This document shows positions 15,889 to 23,772 of a DNA stretch of 64,000 nt, piece after piece. Under the pieces are notes generated by a model. That model worked only from the letters and a program-made list of their open reading frames with translations. It made no database searches and was not told where the DNA came from. Both the position numbers and the translations under genes were made by a program. Source of the DNA: Desulfobacterales bacterium HSG2 (GTDB taxonomy: Bacteria; Desulfobacterota; Desulfobacteria; Desulfobacterales; 4be13); NCBI GenBank assembly GCA_030378035.1, contig JAUCGI010000001.1, positions 53,447-117,446 on the forward strand, written 5' to 3'. Each line of letters opens with the position of its first letter. Within the stretch, counting starts at the first letter, position 1.

Positions 15889-17514
15889 ATGGATTTAATC
15901 ACATTATATAAAAAAGAATCCGAAATATCCGGACTCACCGCGCTGATCACGGCAATCATCTCAGGCGTGGCCCAGGGCGCTCTGTTGGGTATCATTGTCA
16001 CGGCAGCATCGACGGCGACCCATAAGAGTCTGAATTTCAGATATTTCCTCATGTTTGCAATCACCTTTGCAATCGTTATCATTGGGAAGAGGCATGCCCT
16101 GAAGCAGGCCATGATCATTGCGGAGGAAATAGTCAAAAAAATCCGCATAAGAATCGGAGATAAAATCAGGAACACGGATCTCCTGTTTTTGGAAAACACG
16201 GGAAGAGAGGATATCTTCACCCGGATCGCTCAGGATACCAGTCAGATATCCGAAGCGGCCATCCTGATTATCAATGCCTGGCAGTCGGCCATTGTTCTGG
16301 TGTTCAGCATATTCTTTTTGGCGATGTTATCAAAACCCGCTTTTGTGATTACCCTAATCGCGATCGCGATTGCAGTGGCGCTCTATTTGTCACATCAGAA
16401 ATCAATAGCCGAGGAACTGGTTGAAACCACAAAAAAAGAAACCCGGTTCTTTGAAATGCTGAACCAGATCATTGACGGCTTCAAGGAGCTCAGGATTAAT
16501 CAGAAAAAGAACGATCATCACTTCCGATACTTTGAAAAGACAGCGATCCGGGCTTCGGATCTGAAGATAAAAACCGGCTTCAAATTTATCACCCTGGTGA
16601 TGTCCTCCCAGGTATTTTTTTATACCTTGCTCGGTATTATTATCTTTATCCTGCCCAGACTCGGGCATATCAGCGGGGAACTGGTGATCCGGGTGACTGC
16701 TGTGATTCTGTTTATCATCGGCCCGGTGAATCTGATGGTTACTGCCATACCGATTTTTGCCAGGGCAAACAATGCCATAAGAAATCTCTACATTCTGGAA
16801 GAACGCCTGGATAAGGCAAGCAATAATTTCAATCCTGAGCATAAAAGCCCCATAACAAAGATCGCCAATTTTAACGAACTCAGGTTTGAATCGATCTCCT
16901 TTTCCTACACAGACAGAAACGGGACCCCGCTGTTCACGGTGGGCCCCCTTGATCTGACCATCACCAGAGGTGAAATTCTTTTTATCGTGGGGGGGAACGG
17001 AAGCGGAAAAACAACCCTGCTCAAGCTTCTGACCGGATTGTATTATCCGATTTCCGGGACTCTCGGCGTGGATGATCTGACGATCAGCACCCCTTTTTAT
17101 CCGGCGTATCGGGAGTTGTTCTCAATCATTTTTAACGAATTTTATCTTTTTGACCGGTTATACGGGCTGGACACCATTGATGAGGAGAAGGTCGGAGAAC
17201 TGTTGAAACTGATGATTTTGGAGAACAAAACAGAGCTTGTCGGAGACGCGTTCTCCAACATTCAGCTCTCTACCGGACAAAGGAAGAGACTTGCAATGAT
17301 CGTGGCCTTGCTGGATAATAAGCAGATTTATGTATTTGATGAGTGGGCCGCGGATCAGGACCCGATTTTCAGAAAATATTTTTATGAAGTTTTGTTAAAG
17401 GATTTAAAGGCCCAGGGAAAAACAGTCATCGCTGTCAGCCATGATGACAGATATTTTCATTATGCGGACAGGGTGCTGAAGATGGAATTTGGAAAATTTG
17501 TAGAAAGAATTTAA
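15889..17514 (+). CDS. Cyclic-peptide/siderophore-type ABC exporter (membrane and ATPase domains fused)
   Basis: 541 residues. Six hydrophobic segments in residues 1-300, then the ATPase domain with GGNGSGKTTLLKLL (about 368), LSTGQRKRLA (about 460) and IYVFDEWAADQDPIF (about 484). The DEWAADQDP Walker B and the SHDDRYFHYADR end are diagnostic for the cyclic peptide export family that includes PvdE and SyrD. Members export peptides or peptide precursors to the periplasm. Located downstream of the NRPS and extender-unit genes, it most likely exports the product. No strong ribosome site is visible at 15889, so the exact start is uncertain. The gene ends 7 bases before the SPFH gene, suggesting an operon. 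Confidence 0.92.
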   Translation: MDLITLYKKESEISGLTALITAIISGVAQGALLGIIVTAASTATHKSLNFRYFLMFAITFAIVIIGKRHALKQAMIIAEEIVKKIRIRIGDKIRNTDLLFLENTGREDIFTRIAQDTSQISEAAILIINAWQSAIVLVFSIFFLAMLSKPAFVITLIAIAIAVALYLSHQKSIAEELVETTKKETRFFEMLNQIIDGFKELRINQKKNDHHFRYFEKTAIRASDLKIKTGFKFITLVMSSQVFFYTLLGIIIFILPRLGHISGELVIRVTAVILFIIGPVNLMVTAIPIFARANNAIRNLYILEERLDKASNNFNPEHKSPITKIANFNELRFESISFSYTDRNGTPLFTVGPLDLTITRGEILFIVGGNGSGKTTLLKLLTGLYYPISGTLGVDDLTISTPFYPAYRELFSIIFNEFYLFDRLYGLDTIDEEKVGELLKLMILENKTELVGDAFSNIQLSTGQRKRLAMIVALLDNKQIYVFDEWAADQDPIFRKYFYEVLLKDLKAQGKTVIAVSHDDRYFHYADRVLKMEFGKFVERI

Positions 17515-17521
17515 AATTAAA

Positions 17522-18550
17522 ATGGCTAAAATATATCAAAAAATAAAAGCGGCAATCAAGGATAACACATCTCTGTTCATTATTGTGATTCTTATCCATT
17601 TGTTTCTGTTTGCTTACCTGTTTAACAATATTGTTTATGTCATACGTTCAGGACAGGCCGGAGTGACATATCTGTTGTTTTTCGGCGGAACAGTGGTGGA
17701 CGAGGTCCTTCCCGAAGGCATCCATTTTATTTGGCCATGGGATAAGATATATATTTATAATGTCCGGATACAGGAGACTTTCCACGAGTTTGATGTGTTA
17801 ACGAAAAACGGTCTGAAGCTTCATCTGCTCATATCCGTTCGTTACCGGCCTGAATACAATCTTCTGGGAGTGCTCCATAAAAATGTCGGAAAGGATTACC
17901 TTACCAAAGTCGTGCTTCCGGAAATAGAGTCTGTATTGCGTATTATTATCGGTCAGATCGAGGCTGAGGAGGTTTATACCACAAAGACGTCCCTGATACA
18001 GGAATCACTTAACGACGCGATTGAGCAGGTGTCCCAGCGTTTTGTCAAGGTCGATGATGTGATCATCAAACGCATCATTCTGCCTGCCAGTGTTCAGAAA
18101 ACCATCCAATATAAAATGGAACAGAAACACTTGGCCGAGGCCCATCTGTTTAAAATTGAGCGGGAAAAAAGAGAGGCCGAACGGAAGCGTATCGAGTCTG
18201 AGGGGTACAGAAGATATAATGAGATATTGTCCTCATCGCTCTCGGAAGAGATATTGCATTGGAAAGGGATTGAGGCCACATTGGCCCTGTCCGAATCAGA
18301 GAACTCAAAAGTGGTGATCATCGGGGGGGGAAAGCGCGGGCTACCGATTTTCGGGAATATTGCATTTGACGAGACTTTACCTGATAATACCGGCAAATCA
18401 GGGGCTTCTTCCGAGGAACCGGCCAAAAGGACTACAGAAGAGTCAGGTTCTGCCGAGGAACACAGCTCTGAGACAACCGATGAAGCTGTTTCTTCCGAAA
18501 AGAGCGGTCTGGCAGATTTTTTTGAAGAAAAGCTTTATTCCGAACCTTGA
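17522..18550 (+). CDS. SPFH-domain (prohibitin/stomatin-like) membrane protein
   Basis: 342 residues, 7 bases after the exporter. One N-terminal membrane helix (residues about 18-40), then a prohibitin-type domain (VIRSGQAGVTYLLFFGG, LPEGIHFIWPWDKIYIYNVR, IQETFHEFDVLTKNGL, LHLLISVRYRP), a charged coiled-coil (KIEREKREAERKRIESEGY) and a low-complexity Ser/Glu tail. Family members form membrane-associated rings or microdomains and modulate partner proteins. Being co-transcribed with an ABC exporter is unusual and hints at a scaffold for export or for the receptors downstream; that is inference. Confidence 0.85.
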   Translation: MAKIYQKIKAAIKDNTSLFIIVILIHLFLFAYLFNNIVYVIRSGQAGVTYLLFFGGTVVDEVLPEGIHFIWPWDKIYIYNVRIQETFHEFDVLTKNGLKLHLLISVRYRPEYNLLGVLHKNVGKDYLTKVVLPEIESVLRIIIGQIEAEEVYTTKTSLIQESLNDAIEQVSQRFVKVDDVIIKRIILPASVQKTIQYKMEQKHLAEAHLFKIEREKREAERKRIESEGYRRYNEILSSSLSEEILHWKGIEATLALSESENSKVVIIGGGKRGLPIFGNIAFDETLPDNTGKSGASSEEPAKRTTEESGSAEEHSSETTDEAVSSEKSGLADFFEEKLYSEP

Positions 18551-18637
18551 ACTTGAACGTGAACGGAACGTGAACGTGAACGTGAACATGAACGTGACAT
18601 AAACAGAAGGTTCAAGTTCACGTTCACGTTCAAGTAA
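18546..18637. repeat. Hexanucleotide mirror hairpin (TTGAAC/GTGAAC arms)
   Basis: Left arm of TTGAAC, GTGAAC and ATGAAC units at 18547-18596, right arm GTTCAA/GTTCAC at 18609-18635. It lies across the SPFH stop and just before the next start, the same placement as the other repeat hairpins. Confidence 0.8.
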
Positions 18638-18644
18638 TCAAAAA

Positions 18645-21401
18645 ATGAGAAACCTATTTATCCTGCCATTTTTTTTGGTGTTTATATGTTCTTCCTGTGA
18701 ATATTTCGGTGAAGTGCCGGCCGAGAAAAGGGCTGAGATAGCCTCAGAATCAGAGGAAAGCGAGATTGTTATCGGCGTTGTTTCCACGCAACTGACCCCG
18801 AACCAGTTTGTTGAAGGGATCAGTCTGGCAATAGAAGAAGCAAATACCAAAGGAGGCGTTTTAGGAAAAAAGATAGAACCCCTGTTTTATGATGATGGGA
18901 GGACCATCAAACAGGGGCGAAAGGTTGCGAGGGAACTGTCACGGAATCCGGATGTGATCGCGGTGGTGGGACATCGTTTTTCGGGCGTTGCGATCCCCAT
19001 GTCCGTTATTTATGAAAAGAACGGTATCCTGTTTCTCTCCCCGGGCGCGACAAGTCCGGATTTCGGCCAGGTCGGAGGTGATCTTGTTTTCAGGAATATC
19101 CCCTCTGATCAGGAGATCGCATGGCAGATGGCCGATTTTGCCAAAGGCAGAGGGTTTAAGAAAATAGTCATTATCTATCAGAGGGGAACCATCGGCAGGG
19201 CGTTATCGGAACTCTTTCATGAGCGGGCCAAGAATCTGGGGATAAAGGTGGAGGCCACGAGATCTTATTTCAAATGGCAGAAGGATTTCCGCTCCATGAT
19301 TTTGCAACTGATGAAAGACTATGAGTTTGACGCGGTATTTTTAGCCGGCTTACTTCCTTATACGGGCGAACTGATCAAACAGGCCCGTAACATAGGGATC
19401 AATGTGCCGTTTATCGGAAGTGCCAACATGGATTCCATGGATCTCTTTTCTGTTGCGGGAGACGCGGCCGAGGGCGTGATTGTTCCGACGGTATTTAATC
19501 CGAATCACCCATCAAGGGTGACCCGGGAGTTTGTCAAAAAATTTGAATCAAAATTCGGCATGCCCCCGGATACATGGGCCGCTCAGGGGTATGACGGAAT
19601 CCGCCTGCTGGTCTATGCCATGGAAGAGACCGGATCCACAGTGCCGCTTATTCTGGCTTCTGCTTTGCGGGTGCTTGAAGACTGGCACGGGGTAACGGGG
19701 GAGTATTCTTTTACATTCCAAGGGGATATTACCGGAAAACAGATCTTTTTCAAAGAATTTCACAGGGGAAGATTCGAATTTACCGAGTCCAGATCTTTGC
19801 TGGATGAAAAGCTGGATATATTCTATGTGGTGGAGGATATTACCTTGCGGCTCCCTGTTGAAGGGATCGTTGAGACCATTGACCCCGGACTTACGCAGGA
19901 TGTCAGTTCTGTGGAACTGACCGAACAATTGTTTCTGGGTCTCACCGATTTTGCGCCTGAAACTTATGAGCCTGTTCCCGAACTCGCCATAGGCTGGACC
20001 GTCAGTGATGATGGCAGGACTTACACGTTTAAGATGCGTGATGATGTGAAATGGACAGCGTTTGGGATGCGTGATGTGAAATGTACAAACGACTGCTATG
20101 TAACGGCACATGATGTGGTATGGGCCATTCAGCGCAATATCAGACCGGAAACCAGGGCCCCCCAGGCCCAGCGTCTGTACATCCTGAAAAACGCCAGAGC
20201 CGTCAACAAGGGGAAAATCAGAGATGTTTCAGTTGTCGGTGTGCGGGCCACGGATGATTTTACGGTGGAATTCAAACTTGAACACCCAGCCGCGTATTTT
20301 CCCATGATGGCCGGTTTGGATATTTACCGGCCCCTCCCGCGAGAAGTGATTGAAAAATTCGGTGACCGATGGACCCGTGCGGGAAACATTGTAACAAACG
20401 GGCCTTATGCCCTGGCCGCGCGTGAAAAAGGCATGGTAACGATTTTAAGAAAGAATCCGGATTACATGGATGCGGATAAGGTTTCCATACCGGAGGTGCG
20501 TTATTACGTTATCCCGGAGAGTTCGGTGGGCCTGGCCATGTATGAGAACAACGATCTGGATATAATGGGGGGCAGTTATCTGCGGCTTCCCATGATGGCC
20601 ATTTCACGAATTAAGGACAGTTCAGTTTTAACCCGGGAGTATTCAAAAGAACCCCAGTTTTGTAGTTACACTTACGGATTTAACACCGGACGTCCGCCGG
20701 TTGACAACCCTCTTGTCCGGAAGGCCATTTCCGCGGCCATTGATCGTATGCTGCTCACGGATATGATCACTCAGGGCGGAGAGGAACCTGCCGCGACATT
20801 CACGCGTCCCCCTGTTGTCGGTTCTGTTGATCCCGAGTCCGGTGTCGGGATTCGTTTTAATCCTGTTCAGGCAAGAAAATGGCTGGCCCAGGCCGGTTAT
20901 CCCGATGGCCGGAGATTCCCGGAAGTGCTACTTATGTACAACGCATCTGAGACTCACTCAAAGATTGCACAGGCAGTTCAGGCCTCGTTGAAACATCATT
21001 TAAACATAAATATCACTCTTGATGAAAAGAGTTGGGAAGAGTATATATCTTCAATGGGTATGCCGGACACACCGCATATATTTCGCCTGGGATGGTGCGG
21101 CCCCTATCCCGATGCGAACGGGTGGCTTTATGATCTTTTTCATCCTTTTAAGTCAGCCAATTATGTGAACTGGGATGATGCGGAGTTTGCCGAGTTGCTG
21201 GACAGAGCCCTTGAACTTTCTGATCAGGAAGAGAGAAAACGGATATACAGACGGGCTGAACAGATTCTGTGCCAGGATCAAGCCGCGGTGGTTCCCCTTT
21301 ATTTTGAATCCGCGCATTGTCTGGTAAAGACGCGGGTAAAAGGATGGTACCATATGGCCGTTGGGGGACAACATATCCGGGACTGGTATTTTGAGAAATA
21401 A
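18645..21401 (+). CDS. Double periplasmic binding protein: type-1 (Peripla_BP_6) domain fused to family-5 (OppA/DppA-like) domain
   Basis: 918 residues. Lipoprotein signal with Cys18 (ICSSC). Residues about 35-400 are a branched-chain-amino-acid/ANF-receptor-like binding domain (IVIGVVSTQLTPNQFVEGIS, KGGVLGKKIEPLFYDDG, LSPGATSPDF, WAAQGYDGIRLLVYAM). Residues about 410-918 are a complete solute-binding family 5 domain (VEGIVETIDPGLTQDVSS, ELAIGWTVSDDGRTYTFKMR, NIVTNGPYALAAREKG, FNTGRPPVDNPLVRKAISAA). Each alone serves an ABC importer; no permease or ATPase of either class lies nearby. The next gene starts 11 bases later and has the same first domain. It looks like an outer or periplasmic sensor rather than an uptake protein. 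Domain calls are firm; role is inference. Confidence 0.9.
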   Translation: MRNLFILPFFLVFICSSCEYFGEVPAEKRAEIASESEESEIVIGVVSTQLTPNQFVEGISLAIEEANTKGGVLGKKIEPLFYDDGRTIKQGRKVARELSRNPDVIAVVGHRFSGVAIPMSVIYEKNGILFLSPGATSPDFGQVGGDLVFRNIPSDQEIAWQMADFAKGRGFKKIVIIYQRGTIGRALSELFHERAKNLGIKVEATRSYFKWQKDFRSMILQLMKDYEFDAVFLAGLLPYTGELIKQARNIGINVPFIGSANMDSMDLFSVAGDAAEGVIVPTVFNPNHPSRVTREFVKKFESKFGMPPDTWAAQGYDGIRLLVYAMEETGSTVPLILASALRVLEDWHGVTGEYSFTFQGDITGKQIFFKEFHRGRFEFTESRSLLDEKLDIFYVVEDITLRLPVEGIVETIDPGLTQDVSSVELTEQLFLGLTDFAPETYEPVPELAIGWTVSDDGRTYTFKMRDDVKWTAFGMRDVKCTNDCYVTAHDVVWAIQRNIRPETRAPQAQRLYILKNARAVNKGKIRDVSVVGVRATDDFTVEFKLEHPAAYFPMMAGLDIYRPLPREVIEKFGDRWTRAGNIVTNGPYALAAREKGMVTILRKNPDYMDADKVSIPEVRYYVIPESSVGLAMYENNDLDIMGGSYLRLPMMAISRIKDSSVLTREYSKEPQFCSYTYGFNTGRPPVDNPLVRKAISAAIDRMLLTDMITQGGEEPAATFTRPPVVGSVDPESGVGIRFNPVQARKWLAQAGYPDGRRFPEVLLMYNASETHSKIAQAVQASLKHHLNINITLDEKSWEEYISSMGMPDTPHIFRLGWCGPYPDANGWLYDLFHPFKSANYVNWDDAEFAELLDRALELSDQEERKRIYRRAEQILCQDQAAVVPLYFESAHCLVKTRVKGWYHMAVGGQHIRDWYFEK

Positions 21402-21412
21402 TTAGGAATCTA

Positions 21413-23557
21413 ATGAAAAAGCTATTTACCATACTCTTATCAATTATGCTCATAAGCGGGCTCGTGTTTTTTTTATATCCCCAAGTGTCTCTGAAATTGA
21501 AAGAAGAACCCTACTATATTGCTGTGGCAGGACCTATGAGAGAGGCTGGCGGAGAGGCAATGCTCAGGGGCGTGGAACTGTATCTTGAGAAAGCAGGGAG
21601 AGAAGGCAGATTTGCAGGCAGAACCATAGAATTGCTTCAGAAAGATGATAAGGACCAGACGCGATTTGCTATGAAAATCGCTTCAAAGCTGCTTATGAAC
21701 AAGAGGGTGCTGATTGTGCTCGGGCATTATTCCAGTCCGGCTTCCCTGGCGGCGGCTGAAAGTTACAAGGGGGTGCCTGTTATCACCGCATCGGCCACCG
21801 CAGAAGGCCTTACCGCTTTTAATGACTGGTATTTCAGAGTGGTCCCGAATAGCCGTTTTATGGCAGATTTTATCACAACTTACCTTTATAATGTGATGGG
21901 GAAGTCATCGGTAAGTATTATATTTGATAAAGACCTTTACAGGCCTTCTCTGGCTGAAAATTTTGAAGAAGCTGCCAGGGATCTGGGAATTGAAGTTAAA
22001 AGGAAGTGGGGATTCGGCGGGGAAAGCAGATATCTGGATAACGAGTTAAGAAAGATTGTCACGGAGCTGAGAGCCGTGGAAGATCCCGGAGCGATCTTTT
22101 TCGCAACTTATGCGGAGAGCAGTGTGAGACTGATCACTTTGTTAAAATATCCGGGTACGAATTATACCATCATCGGTCCTGATTCTTATTCAGAGGAGTG
22201 GTTTATTGATACCCTGAAAGAATATCCCCTGGAGCGGGCCAGCCCCGGTTATTATTCGGACGGGATTTATGCGGTCTCCCCGTTTATTGCGGACCTTGCC
22301 AAAAAGAAGGCCCTGGATTTCCGAAAAGAATTTATAAAGAAATATAATGAGGAACCTTCATGGGTGTCCGCGTGTTATTATGATGCCGCGCGGGTGGCAG
22401 TGGAGGCCATTGAGACATCCGATATCCGGGGGAATATAAGAAATGATCGGAGAGCGATCAGAGATTATCTGAAAACCCTGAATAACAAAGAGGTTGCCAT
22501 TCAGGGAATCACAGGGGATATTTATTTTGACGAAAAGGGCGATGTAAGTCGGCCGCTCGCCATGGGATTTTATAAAAAACAGAAGTTCCTTCCCGCATTT
22601 TTCCAATATCAGCAGCGATACACAACCGACCTTGAAGCGGAAATATATGATCCGCTGAAAATCGTGTGCGGAGAATCGGTGACCGAAACGCATGTGGTCC
22701 ATACGGGTATCGATATCAATGAAATCAGCATAAGGCACTCGGAATACACCATAGATTTCTATATCTGGTTCCGCTTTCACGAAAATTTTGATGACACAAA
22801 TATTGAGTTTGCGAACTCGGTCCGCCCCATCAGATTGGAGGACCTGGTTATGGAGGAGAAAACAGGGGACATCACCACCCGGGCATACCATCTGCGGGCT
22901 GATTTTAAAAGTGTTTTTGATTTTTATGCGTACCCCTTTGACCGTCAGGTGCTGAAGATCAGCTTTCGCCACGCCGGCAAGCCGAGAAGCAGCGTGATTT
23001 ACATCCCGGATGTTCTGGGAATGCCCGGCTCCCTGAAAGAAAGGGTTAAAAAAATAAGGACAGAAGCAAATGTGCAGTGGTATATTTATGACATGTCCTT
23101 TTATCAGGATATCAGCCGGGTACCTGATCACAGGGGGTATAAGACTGATTATTCTCAGTTCAACGGCACCATCCGGATCAAAAGAAAAGGGGTTGGTGTT
23201 ATTTTCAAGTTTTTCTTCCCGATACTTGTGATGTTAGCGATTTCATATTCGATTTACTTTATACCCTTTGACCAGCCCGGGATTCAGGTATTGATTTTCC
23301 TGACCGTACTGATAACAAGCATTATTTTCCATATATTGTTTTTCCGAACCGTCGTCGGAGATTCAGCCATTAAATATGCTTTTTTTACAATATATGCGTT
23401 ATTGGCGATGGCCGGTTTCATCTCAATACCTGTCTATCACCGGAGCAGACAAGGGAAGGAAAAACCCAAGTTTCTGACCCGCATGGGAAAGATCATACAT
23501 CCCTGTGTGGTTCTGATCGTCGGATCCTTATTCATATATATAACCAATAAGGGTTAA
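21413..23557 (+). CDS. Type-1 periplasmic binding domain fused to a pentameric ligand-gated-channel-like module
   Basis: 714 residues. N-terminal membrane anchor or signal (residues 5-24), then a Peripla_BP_6-like domain to about 415 (GVELYLEKAGREGRFAGRTI, VITASATAEGL, PSWVSACYYDAARVAVEAI, GDIYFDEKGD). From about 425 the sequence changes to the layout of Cys-loop-type channel ectodomains: HTGIDINEISIRHSEYTIDF, YIWFRFHENFDDTNIEF, then YPFDRQVLKISF at about 506, the hallmark (F/Y)PFDxQ loop. Four membrane helices follow: about 597-615, 623-642, 653-673 and 690-708, as in M1-M4. No cysteines bound the loop, as in other prokaryotic members. It would be an inner-membrane channel with a large periplasmic ligand sensor. 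Binding-domain fusions to bacterial channels are known but rare. The channel call rests on motif and topology. Confidence 0.8.
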   Translation: MKKLFTILLSIMLISGLVFFLYPQVSLKLKEEPYYIAVAGPMREAGGEAMLRGVELYLEKAGREGRFAGRTIELLQKDDKDQTRFAMKIASKLLMNKRVLIVLGHYSSPASLAAAESYKGVPVITASATAEGLTAFNDWYFRVVPNSRFMADFITTYLYNVMGKSSVSIIFDKDLYRPSLAENFEEAARDLGIEVKRKWGFGGESRYLDNELRKIVTELRAVEDPGAIFFATYAESSVRLITLLKYPGTNYTIIGPDSYSEEWFIDTLKEYPLERASPGYYSDGIYAVSPFIADLAKKKALDFRKEFIKKYNEEPSWVSACYYDAARVAVEAIETSDIRGNIRNDRRAIRDYLKTLNNKEVAIQGITGDIYFDEKGDVSRPLAMGFYKKQKFLPAFFQYQQRYTTDLEAEIYDPLKIVCGESVTETHVVHTGIDINEISIRHSEYTIDFYIWFRFHENFDDTNIEFANSVRPIRLEDLVMEEKTGDITTRAYHLRADFKSVFDFYAYPFDRQVLKISFRHAGKPRSSVIYIPDVLGMPGSLKERVKKIRTEANVQWYIYDMSFYQDISRVPDHRGYKTDYSQFNGTIRIKRKGVGVIFKFFFPILVMLAISYSIYFIPFDQPGIQVLIFLTVLITSIIFHILFFRTVVGDSAIKYAFFTIYALLAMAGFISIPVYHRSRQGKEKPKFLTRMGKIIHPCVVLIVGSLFIYITNKG

Positions 23558-23766
23558 GGGGGTAAGTGTTAAGGGTTAAGTGTTAAGGGGTTAAGGGTTA
23601 AGGGTTAAGTTTTGCCTAACCTTAAACCTTGAAACTCGAACCTTGAAACTCGAAACTCGAAACTTAACCCCTTAACCCTTAACTCCTTAACTCCTTAGCC
23701 CTTAACCCTTAACCCTTATACCCCTTAACCCTTAACCCCTTAACCCTTAACCCTTATATCCCTTAG
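23558..23766. repeat. Mirror hairpin of GGTTAAG units, ~210 bp
   Basis: Left arm 23551-23612 is tandem GGGTTAAG/TGTTAAG; right arm 23660-23765 is CTTAACCC and CTTAACTC units, the reverse complement. Between them are GAAACTC-type units (CGAAACTTGAAACT). It lies between two paralogous receptor genes. Confidence 0.8.
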
Positions 23767-23772
23767 CTCCTT

